Below are positions 33,316-41,756 of a stretch of DNA of 43,741 nt, in pieces (within the stretch, counting starts at the first letter, position 1; the number at the start of each line of letters is the position of its first letter). The stretch covers positions 1-43,741 of the forward strand of contig JANQHF010000091.1 in the NCBI GenBank assembly GCA_028282725.1, in the 5' to 3' direction. Below the pieces are notes generated by a model, which did not search any database, had not been told where the DNA came from, and saw only the letters and a program-made list of their open reading frames with translations. The position numbers and the translations under genes are program-made. Origin of the DNA: Saprospiraceae bacterium (GTDB taxonomy: Bacteria; Bacteroidota; Bacteroidia; Chitinophagales; Saprospiraceae).

Positions 33316-34194
33316 ATGTTTCCACAGAAAACAATTATTATAGTCACCGGGGCCAATGGTCAATTGGGCAAGGAATTCAGAAGATTGGCAGAATTGCAAA
33401 TGGAAATGGAATTTTTGTTCACGACACGGGACACACTCGATATTACCAGTCCGTCAGAAGTGTTTCACGTCTTTAAGAAATTCAGACCTGATTTTTGTAT
33501 CAATTGTGCTGCTTACACGCATGTGGATCGTGCTGAGACAGATTCGGAATCGGCATACCATGTAAACAGCCATGGGGTGACTCAACTGGTCAACGCCTGC
33601 CAATTATATGATTGCAGACTTGTACATTTCTCGACGGATTATGTATATGATTCCGCAGTTGACAGACCCATCCTGGAGACAGATGTTTGTTCTCCAAGGA
33701 GCATTTATGGAAAGTCAAAACGAGCGGGAGAATTGGTTTTGGAACAAAGCAGGATTGATTGGATCAATATCAGGGTTTCATGGTTGTATTCTACATTCAA
33801 TTCGAATTTTGTAAAAACAATGTTGCGATTGGGAAATGAAAGGACTGAGTTAAATGTGGTCAATGATCAAATCGGAGCACCTACGAATGCGCGAGATCTC
33901 GCCGGTGTAGTGATCAAAATACTCCGTTCTGATCTTGAGTCTAAGATTTGCCAACACTACAACTTCTGTAATCTCGGTCAAACGAACTGGGCAGACTACG
34001 CACGGCTAATCTTTGATCGATCCGGAATGACTTGCAGAGTGAATGGTATATCTACTGAAGACTATAATGCAGCAGCTCCACGCCCCAAATGGAGTGTGAT
34101 GTCCACAGATAAAATTTCAAGTGCATTTGGAGTCGACATCCCGGAATGGAAAGAAAGTCTGTACTCTTGCATGGATGAATTGATCACTTCGTAA
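33316..34194 (+). CDS. rfbD: dTDP-4-dehydrorhamnose reductase
   Basis: The 292-residue extended SDR has the dinucleotide motif VTGANGQLGKE (about 10-20), INCAAYTHVDRAE and the active-site STDYVYD. The catalytic YGKSK (YxxxK, about 136-140) and the RVSWLYS segment follow. It performs the last step of dTDP-L-rhamnose synthesis, reducing the product of RfbC with NAD(P)H. It is the last gene of the run starting with the Fur-family gene, and its 3' end overlaps a convergent small gene by 11 bases. Confidence 0.95.
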   Translation: MFPQKTIIIVTGANGQLGKEFRRLAELQMEMEFLFTTRDTLDITSPSEVFHVFKKFRPDFCINCAAYTHVDRAETDSESAYHVNSHGVTQLVNACQLYDCRLVHFSTDYVYDSAVDRPILETDVCSPRSIYGKSKRAGELVLEQSRIDWINIRVSWLYSTFNSNFVKTMLRLGNERTELNVVNDQIGAPTNARDLAGVVIKILRSDLESKICQHYNFCNLGQTNWADYARLIFDRSGMTCRVNGISTEDYNAAAPRPKWSVMSTDKISSAFGVDIPEWKESLYSCMDELITS

Positions 34195-34426
34195 CCAGGT
34201 CATAGATTTCTTTCCACTCTTCCTCGATGGAAACCGAGGGGCTTATCCTTCCCGCACGGCGATACCAATAATCTGCATTCCATTGGTCTCCTTCTACCCG
34301 GTGAAGATGAGCATGAACATGAGCTGCCATCGAAGAGTGTAAATGCTCAACGATATCGTGCGCACCTTTCCAATCACCGGAACGAAGAAGCTCCATTGCC
34401 TTTTTACAATCAAGTCGGTCAGACAT
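34184..34426 (-). CDS. Small conserved protein (WNADYWYRRAG family)
   Basis: From ATG 34426 the protein has 80 residues; the frame extends to 34459 but the extension (MFYQFLTTFIS) looks non-native. It carries the striking motif HAHLHRVEGDQWNADYWYRR followed by AGR, which I have seen in small uncharacterised proteins of Bacteroidetes and other bacteria. The His/Trp/Tyr clustering suggests a ligand or metal site, but no function is known to me. It overlaps the end of rfbD by 11 bases in a tail-to-tail arrangement. Confidence 0.7.
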   Translation of the reverse strand: MSDRLDCKKAMELLRSGDWKGAHDIVEHLHSSMAAHVHAHLHRVEGDQWNADYWYRRAGRISPSVSIEEEWKEIYDLVTK

Positions 34427-34877
34427 GGAAATAAATGTAGTAAGGAATTGATAAAACAATCAATAAAAACGAGAAGGGCTCTGAATCATTTAAAAGCCGT
34501 GCAAACTTGATTCAGAGACCCATTTCTTCGCTTGCTTTGCTCTTTACAAAGTCTTTGGTCCATGTTCGGACGGGATCCTACCAATGGAATTTGGGATTTC
34601 TCAAAACATTAATAACTATACTCTTCATAGGAATGACTGTGCTCTTTAGACGACCAACAATAGAAAAGTCACCGGATGTCCCTGAATGCAGTGAATGATC
34701 TTCTGATGAGATGATTTGATTGAAACAATAAAGAGTCTATTGATGACCTGATATGGTAAATCACGGAGGGGCCTGATCATTGAGGGCTGATAAGTATTTA
34801 GAATCTTAAGAAGAGTACACAGACATGGCCGGCCTCTATTATCCTAAATAGACTTTCGCCCTTGCCAAAAGAGTAAG
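34427..34877. other. Intergenic region with a perfect 10-bp inverted repeat
   Basis: No convincing gene is present; a 63-codon plus-strand frame from a TTG at 34507 has no family resemblance. The arms CTCTGAATCA (34479-34488) and TGATTCAGAG (34508-34517) pair perfectly around a 19-base loop. There is no T-run, so it is not a standard intrinsic terminator; it could be an RNA hairpin or an operator. The remaining bases to 34877 show no repeat or promoter that I can support. Confidence 0.45.
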
Positions 34878-35291
34878 TTATTCCTTCAACTGATCCAACA
34901 AGATCCTTTTTCGATCTTCAGGAAAAGGAAGGGCTTTTCTTGTGACCTTATCGAACAAAGTCAAGACTGCATGCATGGTACTGACCAATTCCCTGGTCCT
35001 TCCATTGTACATTTCATGAAATACCTTAAAAGCCTTATTGCCAATATCGAGAAGTGTAGATTCTATGTAGATGAGGTCATCTTCAAATACCTCCTTGTAA
35101 TAATTGATCTTCTGCTCAACCACAACGATGCCTATTGAATCATCCGCATCTTCTGAAAACAAGCCGAGTTCGAGGTCAAATGACCTTCCGGCATATTCAA
35201 ACTTGTTGATATAATACATGACATTCATGTGACGATTGGAATCACATTCCCATGTCATGCATGCTCCTCTATAGGTCAGGATCTTCTTCAA
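34878..35291 (-). CDS. Acyl-CoA thioesterase, hotdog fold
   Basis: The 137-residue protein has the 4HBT-type hotdog signature near its start, TWECDSNRHMNVMYYINKFEYA, with Asp, His and Asn in the DxxxHxN arrangement of the 4-hydroxybenzoyl-CoA thioesterase/YbgC group. The later segments INYYKEVFEDDLIYIES and KAFKVFHEMYNG are the following strands. It should hydrolyse an acyl-CoA in the cytoplasm; the acyl group is unknown. The next minus-strand gene upstream ends 24 bases away, so the pair may be one transcript. Confidence 0.85.
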   Translation of the reverse strand: MKKILTYRGACMTWECDSNRHMNVMYYINKFEYAGRSFDLELGLFSEDADDSIGIVVVEQKINYYKEVFEDDLIYIESTLLDIGNKAFKVFHEMYNGRTRELVSTMHAVLTLFDKVTRKALPFPEDRKRILLDQLKE

Positions 35292-35315
35292 GTCAGGACA
35301 ATTAATGGTGAGTGA

Positions 35316-35927
35316 TCAGGAACGTACCCTCCCGGAGAACACACTTACTTTTGAATTGAACGGATTACCCGAAGCTCGACGCATGGATACGACCTGGCCA
35401 CAATGCCAGAGTGCATCAGCTATGGGTCCATTGATATTGTTCCAAAACGGATATTCCGACCTGGTATCACCCCTTTGAAAAATGACCTTGTATTCTTCCA
35501 TTTCGGATGGCTCAGCATTTCTCACAATATCGGCAGCTTCCTTGATTAGAAACAAAGTGCGAGACCTCAATTCCTCGTAACTCAGTTCCTCTTGTGATCC
35601 AGAATTAGGTCGCTTGTTAATCGCATTATTCACTACACGCGAAAGTCCATGCAGGTGATTCATGGTTTCGAGGATGGTTCTACCCGATTCACTGGGTTTA
35701 TAGGAGAGATCTTCTTCTCTAAGTCCTTCAGTTGCCCAATAGTATCGAAATCCAAGACCATCCAGGAGTCTGGCTGTAACCGTCGTAGCGGTATATTCAT
35801 CCGGGTACTCGGGAATCTGATAGTAAGGTAACTCACTAGGTTGACTCTGGCAGTGTAATTCAACATCCATCAAAAAACAGGGAATGAAGAAGAATAGATA
35901 TATAATTGAATTTTTCATGGTGCTCAA
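35316..35927 (-). CDS. Exported DinB-like four-helix protein
   Basis: The 203-residue protein starts with a signal peptide (NSIIYLFFFIPCFLMDVELHC, possible cleavage near residue 26). The mature part looks like a DinB/YfiT four-helix bundle. LETMNHLHGLSRVV gives the first histidines, and IADALWHCGQVVSMRRASGNP gives the His helix and the conserved RRxxGNP-type end. DinB-fold proteins bind a divalent metal through three histidines and often act as thiol-dependent transferases. An exported member is less common; its substrate is unknown. It precedes the thioesterase gene. Confidence 0.7.
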   Translation of the reverse strand: MSTMKNSIIYLFFFIPCFLMDVELHCQSQPSELPYYQIPEYPDEYTATTVTARLLDGLGFRYYWATEGLREEDLSYKPSESGRTILETMNHLHGLSRVVNNAINKRPNSGSQEELSYEELRSRTLFLIKEAADIVRNAEPSEMEEYKVIFQRGDTRSEYPFWNNINGPIADALWHCGQVVSMRRASGNPFNSKVSVFSGRVRS

Positions 35928-35976
35928 ATTAACTGAAAAATTATAAAGTCCATCGTGTAAATATTAACTATGTAAT

Positions 35977-37422
35977 ATGTATACGGCGGTCATTGTCGGG
36001 TCGGGATTCTCGGGAATATGCATGGGCATCAAACTCAAAGAAAGAGGCATCGACAACTTCATAATCCTTGAAAAAGCAGATGGCCTCGGAGGGACTTGGA
36101 GAGATAATACCTATCCGGGTACTGAATGTGATATTCCTTCTGCGCTCTATAGCTATTCATTTGAGCCATACCCGGATTGGAAATATAAGTGGTCACATCA
36201 GCCTCAGATCCTGGAGTATCTGAAGATGTGTAGTCAAAAACACGGATTGAATGATCACCTATTGTTTCATAGAGAATTAAAGAAAGCAAAGTGGAATCAA
36301 AGTGATTCCTGCTGGCAGATAGAAACATCAGATGGGAGCACTTTCCAGACCCGTACATTTGTTATTGCAGTAGGTCAGCTTCATCACCCTTCATTTCCCG
36401 GTATTTCGGGAATCAATGGTTTTCGCGGACCTTCGTTCCATTCTGCTCAGTGGAATCACGAAGTCTCACTAAAAGATAAAAAAGTCGGAGTAGTTGGAAG
36501 TGCTGCCAGTGCAATACAATTTATACCCCAAATTGCCCATTCGTGTTCTGAAGTCCATATCTTTCAAAGAACGGCCAATTGGATGTTGCCAAAGCAAGAT
36601 CGCGCTTATAAGTCCTGGGAAAAATCTTTGGTCCGACGCCTTCCTTTTCTTTTGAAAATCTATCGATTAAGGCTCTGGCTCCTGGGAGGGGGTCTGTTCT
36701 TTCTCATGAAGAATCAGAATCATTGGTTGCGGAAATTTTACCAGGGACAGACCAAAAAGTATATTAAAAGACACATCAAAGATCCGGAATTAGTAGCCAA
36801 ACTCATCCCGGATTTCCCGATGGGTGCGAAACGCATTCTGTTTTCTGACGACTATTATGAAGCCCTGGCAAAGGAACACGTTCATTTGAACACAGATCCC
36901 ATTCAGAGAATATACTCATCGGGAATTCAGACCGTGAAAAAAGAGATCTCACTTGACGTGATCATCTATGCAACGGGATTTCAAACCAATCCCTTATTAA
37001 AAAATTTCCACATCGTCGGAAAAGATCAGACAATACTGGAGGCGCACTGGAAAAATGGACCTAGAAACTACCTGGGTATAACTGTTGATCTGTTTCCAAA
37101 CATGTTTTTAATGTATGGGCCCAATACAAATCTTGGACACAACTCCATAATTATTATGAGTGAGGCGCAAGCGGGCTACATTGCACAATGTGTTGAAAAG
37201 ATTGAATATAGTACAATCGATGTCCTGGAAGTTAAGAGTGAGGTCGTGGAATCATATTTTCATTCTATTCAATCGAGGTTGGAAAAAATGATCTGGACCA
37301 AGATCGAACAGAGCTGGTATAGATCACCTACAGGTCAGATTGCAAATAATTGGCCTGGCAGGACTATGGAATACACAAGACGGACCAGGAAGGTCAGATT
37401 TCAAGACTATCTACTTAATTAA
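35977..37422 (+). CDS. Flavin-containing (Baeyer-Villiger type) monooxygenase
   Basis: This 481-residue protein has the FAD-binding GSGFSG (8-13) and the LGGTWRDNTYPGTECDIPS segment typical of the family. The Baeyer-Villiger signature FxGxxxHxxxW is present as FRGPSFHSAQW (149-159). The NADPH-binding Rossmann motif is VGSAASAIQ (173-181), in which an Ala replaces the usual second Gly. Later motifs are IYATGFQTNP and MYGPNTNLGH. It would insert oxygen into a ketone (ester or lactone formation) or hydroxylate an amine or other nucleophile. It leads a plus-strand group with an AhpD-like gene and a FrnE-like gene, which may form a detoxification or catabolic unit. Confidence 0.92.
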   Translation: MYTAVIVGSGFSGICMGIKLKERGIDNFIILEKADGLGGTWRDNTYPGTECDIPSALYSYSFEPYPDWKYKWSHQPQILEYLKMCSQKHGLNDHLLFHRELKKAKWNQSDSCWQIETSDGSTFQTRTFVIAVGQLHHPSFPGISGINGFRGPSFHSAQWNHEVSLKDKKVGVVGSAASAIQFIPQIAHSCSEVHIFQRTANWMLPKQDRAYKSWEKSLVRRLPFLLKIYRLRLWLLGGGLFFLMKNQNHWLRKFYQGQTKKYIKRHIKDPELVAKLIPDFPMGAKRILFSDDYYEALAKEHVHLNTDPIQRIYSSGIQTVKKEISLDVIIYATGFQTNPLLKNFHIVGKDQTILEAHWKNGPRNYLGITVDLFPNMFLMYGPNTNLGHNSIIIMSEAQAGYIAQCVEKIEYSTIDVLEVKSEVVESYFHSIQSRLEKMIWTKIEQSWYRSPTGQIANNWPGRTMEYTRRTRKVRFQDYLLN

Positions 37423-37441
37423 TATTTAAACAAAATAATCA

Positions 37442-38109
37442 ATGTCCTCTATTGCACCCTTATCGGATTCGGAATTAAAATCATTTCGATTTTTGTTGAA
37501 TGTAGTCAAAAAGAACATGGGTTTTATTCCTGATTCAATCATCATGATGGCTCGCATGCCGGCTATATTGGGATCATTCTCTGTGTTGACGGGTTTAATC
37601 ATTGGAGATCCTAAAAAATTGAACCGCTGATGATTTTGCATCTCATGTTCAAAAATGGAGGCTGGACTTCCACGTGGATGAAAAAGAAGGACAGGGCTCC
37701 CCTGTATCTCAAGCAACTCGTGGAGCATATTTCCAGTAGGGCAGCAGGTTGTCAATATTGCCAGGCTCATACAATTGGAGAGGCAAAACATCATGGTGCA
37801 CGCGAAGATCAATTGGAGAATTTATGGAATTTCGAAACAAGCAATGCTTTCGCCGATTCCGAAAAAGCAGCCCTTCGATTCGGACCTGCTGCAGGTTCTG
37901 TCCCAAATACCGTGAGCGAAGAACATTTTATCGAACGAAAGAAATATTGGACAGACGAGCAAATACTCGAACCAGGAGCTGTTGTTTCCCTATTTGGATT
38001 TCTGAATAGATGGAATGATACCTTCGCTACCAAATTGGAAGATGAACCCATTGCTTTGGGACAACAATATCTGTCAAAACATGGCCGGACACCTGGAAAA
38101 CACAATTGA
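37442..38109 (+). pseudogene. Carboxymuconolactone decarboxylase (AhpD-like) gene, split
   Basis: Two frames encode one protein. Part one (37442-37630, 62 residues) ends IIGDPKKLNR at a TGA; part two resumes two frames over as LKQLVEHISSRAAGCQYCQAHT (from 37708) and ends at 38109. Joined directly they give a normal member of about 195 residues of the CMD/peroxidase-related family, with the redox CxxCxxxH motif (CQYCQAHT) intact. About 77 extra bases lie between. The TGA of part one overlaps an ATG (TGATG, 37628-37632), so re-initiation could make a two-piece protein whose second piece carries 26 extra N-terminal residues. The C-terminal part retains the family's FGFLNRWNDT and end segments. 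A pseudogene is more likely than a working split enzyme. Confidence 0.75.
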
Positions 38110-38117
38110 TCGCAGGA

Positions 38118-38768
38118 ATGGGTGTAAGTCGTAGAAGAAATACAGTGATTATAGAGTTCTACTCGGATTTCATCTGCCCATGGTGTTACATTGGTAAAAC
38201 AAGAGTGCACAGGCTTGCCAGGAAATTAGAAAATGAAATCAACCTCAGTATCGATTTGAAACCTTTTATACTTTATCCCGATATACCTGAAGGCGGAGCA
38301 GATAAATCACTATTTGTCAAACGAACAAAACCAGGAATGGGTCGAAGTCTTCGTGAAGAAGCGAAGATCGAAGGTATTCAATTGGCTTATGATCAGATTT
38401 CCAGGATTCCAAATAGTCTGCCAGCACACGTGCTTATATCCAACATTGATGATTTGGGTCTTAAATTTGACATTGGATTGAATATAATGAATGCATACTT
38501 TCAAAAGGGAGCCAACATTGAAGATCATGATATTCTAAAAGACCTGGTCAGGGAACATATGAAAGGGAAGGATTGGATTGGACACATTCAAAATGGAACG
38601 AACGATTACACCGAGATTTTGAAAGAGGTCAAGATGGCCAGACACAATCAAATCAGCGTAGTACCAACGATCCGAATGAATCAACAAGTCATGATTCCGG
38701 GTCTTCAATCATTTGAAGTCTGGGAGAAATATTTGCGAAGAGCTGCTGATCGGCTTACCTCTCCCTAA
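38118..38768 (+). CDS. DsbA-family oxidoreductase, FrnE-like
   Basis: From ATG 38118 the protein has 216 residues and starts MGVSRRRNTVIIEFYSDFIC; the TTG at 38106 would add four residues and overlap the preceding stop. It has a thioredoxin fold with active site CPWC (20-23), a helical insertion (about 60-150) and the cis-Pro loop VVPTIRMN. FrnE-like proteins of polyketide or stress contexts are cytoplasmic disulfide oxidoreductases or isomerases. There is no signal peptide, which fits FrnE rather than periplasmic DsbA. It overlaps the convergent dehydratase gene by 4 bases at its end. Confidence 0.88.
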   Translation: MGVSRRRNTVIIEFYSDFICPWCYIGKTRVHRLARKLENEINLSIDLKPFILYPDIPEGGADKSLFVKRTKPGMGRSLREEAKIEGIQLAYDQISRIPNSLPAHVLISNIDDLGLKFDIGLNIMNAYFQKGANIEDHDILKDLVREHMKGKDWIGHIQNGTNDYTEILKEVKMARHNQISVVPTIRMNQQVMIPGLQSFEVWEKYLRRAADRLTSP

Positions 38769-40474
38769 TGAGAATCACGTGTCACTTCACTGCTGGATTT
38801 TCCTCTAAGGAATTTCAGATCGCCACCGAGATGGGCTTGTTCGACATCGCGAATATACATATGGACATAACCCCGGTTGAAACCCAGGTCTTCTGGTGTC
38901 CATTTGTTTTTCCGAACTTCCAGTTCTTCATCGGATACGAGGAGATTCAGCTTTCGATTGGGCACGTCCACTTCAATTTCGTCTCCTTTCTCTACCAGGG
39001 CAAACACTCCCCCTTCAGCTGATTCCGGAGAGACGTGCAGAAATACAGTACCATATGCCGTACCACTCATTCTTCCGTCGGAGATACGTACCATATCTGT
39101 CACACCTTTATCCAGAAGGTTTTTTGGGATTCCCATATTACCTACTTCCGGCATTCCGGGATATCCTTTCAAGCCGACATTCTTCAAAACCAGGATATCA
39201 GATTCATCTGCACTCAGTTCCGGGTCATTGATCTTGGCATGAAATTCCTCAATATTTTCGAAGACGACTGCCTTTCCCCTATGCTTCATCAGTTCGGGAG
39301 TAGCGGCGGAAGGTTTGATGATAGCTCCATCAGGACAAAGGTTTCCATAGACAACGGCAATTCCTGAGGCTTCTTGAAATGGATTGTCGTAAGTAGCTAT
39401 TATATCAGCATTAAAGCATTCGGCATTCTGGCAATTCACGCTCAAAGAATGGCCATTTACCGTAATTGCATCTTGATGCAAAACACCTTGCAATTCTTTA
39501 ATAACCACTGGCAGGCCTCCGGCATAATAAAAGTCCTCCATGAAGTATTTGCCGGAAGGTTGCAAATTGACCAATAATGGTATTTGACTTCCCAGCCGAT
39601 CAAAATCATCAAGGGTGAGTTCTACACCAATCCTTCCTGCAATTGCCAAAAGATGCAGGACAAAATTGGTAGATCCTCCGATGGCAGCATTCAGTATGAT
39701 GGCATTCTCAAAGGCCTCTCGTGTTAAAATTTTTGACATGATCATGTCCTCTCGGACCATCTCTACAATTCTCCTACCACTCAATTGTGCAATCACTTTC
39801 CGCCGTGAATCTGCAGCCGGTATAGCGGCATTTTCAGGCAAAGACATGCCCAGTGATTCGACCATGCAGGCCATTGTTGAGGCTGTACCCATTACCGCAC
39901 AATGTCCCCTGCTACGGGCCATACAACCTTCGATCAAACGAAATTCTTCTTGTGAAATCTCTCCTGCCCGGCTTGCTTCACTCCATCGCCAGACATCACT
40001 TGTGGCCACATCTTTTCCCCGGTATTTTCCGGTGAGCATTGGGCCACCGGATACAGTAATTGTGGGAAGATCAACGCTGGCTGCTCCCATGAGTGAAGCC
40101 GGTGTGGTTTTATCACAGCCTACCAGAAGAACCACTCCATCAATCGGATTGGCCCTAATCGATTCCTCAACGTCCATACTCATCAAATTGCGGTAAAGCA
40201 TAGCGGTGGGCTTGATCAATGTTTCGCCTAAGGACATTACAGGAAACTCAACTGGAAATCCACCGGCTTCCAATACTCCTTTCTTGACTGACTCGGCAAG
40301 TTCACGAAAATGGGCGTTGCAAGGTGTGAGTTCTGACCAGGTGTTGCAGATCCCAATGACGGGTTTAGCCCGAAATTCGTCATCAGGAATACCCTGATTT
40401 TTCATCCAGGCTCTATAGATAAATCCATCTTTTCCCGTTTTACCAAACCATCCCTGACTGCGCAGCTTACTCAT
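38765..40474 (-). CDS. IlvD/Edd-family sugar-acid dehydratase (L-arabinonate dehydratase type)
   Basis: The 569-residue protein has the conserved IlvD/Edd cluster ligands C52 (ELTPCNAHF), C120 (VGCDKTTP) and C192 (RGHCAVMGTASTM). The N-terminus SKLRSQGWFGK and the KDGFIYRAWMKNQG segment are typical of pentonate/hexonate dehydratases rather than the branched-chain enzyme. It should dehydrate an aldonate to its 2-keto-3-deoxy form using a [2Fe-2S] or [4Fe-4S] cluster. The divergent neighbours include KDPG aldolase and KDG kinase, so a hexonate substrate is a good guess, although close relatives act on L-arabinonate. The N-terminus at 40474 (MSKLRSQ) matches the family start. Confidence 0.9.
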   Translation of the reverse strand: MSKLRSQGWFGKTGKDGFIYRAWMKNQGIPDDEFRAKPVIGICNTWSELTPCNAHFRELAESVKKGVLEAGGFPVEFPVMSLGETLIKPTAMLYRNLMSMDVEESIRANPIDGVVLLVGCDKTTPASLMGAASVDLPTITVSGGPMLTGKYRGKDVATSDVWRWSEASRAGEISQEEFRLIEGCMARSRGHCAVMGTASTMACMVESLGMSLPENAAIPAADSRRKVIAQLSGRRIVEMVREDMIMSKILTREAFENAIILNAAIGGSTNFVLHLLAIAGRIGVELTLDDFDRLGSQIPLLVNLQPSGKYFMEDFYYAGGLPVVIKELQGVLHQDAITVNGHSLSVNCQNAECFNADIIATYDNPFQEASGIAVVYGNLCPDGAIIKPSAATPELMKHRGKAVVFENIEEFHAKINDPELSADESDILVLKNVGLKGYPGMPEVGNMGIPKNLLDKGVTDMVRISDGRMSGTAYGTVFLHVSPESAEGGVFALVEKGDEIEVDVPNRKLNLLVSDEELEVRKNKWTPEDLGFNRGYVHMYIRDVEQAHLGGDLKFLRGKSSSEVTRDSH

Positions 40475-40488
40475 TATTCAGTTTTATT

Positions 40489-40500
40489 GAAGAATTCTTC
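40489..40500. promoter_or_regulatory. Perfect 12-bp palindrome between divergent sugar-acid genes
   Basis: GAAGAATTCTTC lies in the 83-base region between the dehydratase (start 40474) and SDR (start 40558) genes. The position suits an operator for a shared repressor or activator. No regulator gene is in the window, and a palindrome of this length can arise by chance. Confidence 0.3.
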
Positions 40501-40557
40501 TTTCATCGTTGAATATAAATTGAATCACCTATATTGGAATCATTAGGAAGAAGATAA

Positions 40558-41310
40558 ATGAAAAGATTTGCAGGGCAAGTGGCTATAGTTACAGGGGGTG
40601 CCAGAGGGATTGGTGCAGGCATATCATCAAGATTAGCAGCTGAGGGATGTATCGTATATCTACTGGATCGCATGGCGGACACTCTTGCCGAAAAGGAATC
40701 GGAGATGAAGGGATTGGGATTGCAGGTCGATGCACTTATGGCAGATATTACGAAAGAGGAGGAAGTCGAATCAGCCTTTAATAAGGTCTACAGAAAAGAA
40801 GGTCGATTGGACATCATGGTAAATTCTGCAGGCATCATTGGACCGACTTCGACCAATATTGCCGAATATGATGCAAAAAGTTTTGACCGGGTCATTGATG
40901 TGAATGTCAAAGGTGCTTTTCTGACTACAAAGTATGCCCTGCCTCCAATGATTGAGCAGAATTATGGTCGAATACTTCATTTGTCATCGATCGGAGGGAA
41001 AGAAGGAAATCCGGGAATGGTGGGTTATGTTACGGGTAAATCTGCAATCATGGGATTGGTCAAAGCAGTGGGTAAGGAATATGCCAGATCAGGGATAACT
41101 GTTAATGGCCTTGCTCCTGCAGTCATTGCCACCCCAATGAATTTGGAGACAGATCAAAGAATGCTCGAATATATGAAAGCCAAAATACCCATGGCGAGAT
41201 TGGGGACTATAGAGGAAGTTGCCTCTTTAGCTTGTTGGATTGTGTCAAAAGAAGCATCTTTCAACACAGGGGTCATCTTCGATATCTCAGGGGGAAGAGC
41301 CACGTTTTAA
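40558..41310 (+). CDS. Short-chain dehydrogenase/reductase
   Basis: The 250-residue classical SDR has the cofactor motif VTGGARGIGAG (11-21), NSAG (about 88-91) and the catalytic triad S144, Y157 and K161 (YVTGK). It looks like the FabG/glucose-dehydrogenase group that uses NAD(P). In this cluster it probably oxidises a sugar or sugar acid (for example aldose to lactone, or a keto-acid step) upstream of the dehydratase. The start ATG 40558 is preceded by an AGGAAGAAG stretch that may serve as ribosome binding site. The next gene begins directly at its stop. Confidence 0.9.
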   Translation: MKRFAGQVAIVTGGARGIGAGISSRLAAEGCIVYLLDRMADTLAEKESEMKGLGLQVDALMADITKEEEVESAFNKVYRKEGRLDIMVNSAGIIGPTSTNIAEYDAKSFDRVIDVNVKGAFLTTKYALPPMIEQNYGRILHLSSIGGKEGNPGMVGYVTGKSAIMGLVKAVGKEYARSGITVNGLAPAVIATPMNLETDQRMLEYMKAKIPMARLGTIEEVASLACWIVSKEASFNTGVIFDISGGRATF

Positions 41311-41730
41311 ATGAATACTATGGACAATACAACTTTCGAATCATTTCTATCCAGATGGGAAGAAGTCATCAAAAGCCAGGATTTGACCCAGCTCAATGAA
41401 TTGTTGGCTGAAGATGTGACCTTTTATTCACCGGTAGTTCATACCCCACAAGAAGGAAAATTCATGACTGCGATGTATTTGATGGGAGCCGGACAGGTTC
41501 TAAAAGATGATTTCAACTACAAACAAAAGATCATTCAAGGATTAAAGGGCGTTTTGGAATTTCAATGTAAGATTGATGATATCATTGTAAATGGAGTCGA
41601 TATCATTGAGCTGAACGAGGATGGCAAAATCATAAACTTCAAGGTGATGGTGCGACCAATAAAGGCGATACACAAGTTACATGAGATGATGGGCAAGATG
41701 TTGGCGGAGATGAAAGATCTGAAAGTGTGA
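41311..41730 (+). CDS. NTF2-like (SnoaL-type) protein
   Basis: The 139-residue protein has the NTF2-like cone pattern: helix TFESFLSRWEEVIKSQDLTQLNELLAEDVTFYSPV, then beta strands ending FKVMVRPIKAIHKLHEMMGKMLAEM. Its start codon follows the SDR stop without a gap. Such proteins can be small isomerases or hydrolases or just ligand binders. Its presence inside a sugar-acid operon suggests an accessory step, perhaps lactone or isomer handling, but this is a guess from position. Confidence 0.75.
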   Translation: MNTMDNTTFESFLSRWEEVIKSQDLTQLNELLAEDVTFYSPVVHTPQEGKFMTAMYLMGAGQVLKDDFNYKQKIIQGLKGVLEFQCKIDDIIVNGVDIIELNEDGKIINFKVMVRPIKAIHKLHEMMGKMLAEMKDLKV

Positions 41731-41756
41731 CAACTGCAAATCTCTAAATTGACAAT

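Noticed and set aside
34507-34698. A 63-codon frame with a hydrophobic stretch (LKTLITILFIGMTVLF)
   Set aside because: It starts at a TTG next to a hairpin arm, has no visible ribosome binding site and no family resemblance; too weak to call a gene.
37426-37812. A 128-codon minus-strand frame across the split AhpD-like gene
   Set aside because: The plus strand shows clear family motifs (CQYCQAHT, SRAAGC); the antisense product has no family resemblance and is explained as a shadow frame.
38765-40474. Branched-chain dihydroxy-acid dehydratase (ilvD) as the dehydratase call
   Set aside because: The N-terminus and KDGFIYRAWMKNQG segment are of the sugar-acid group, and the neighbours are KDG kinase and KDPG aldolase rather than ilv genes.
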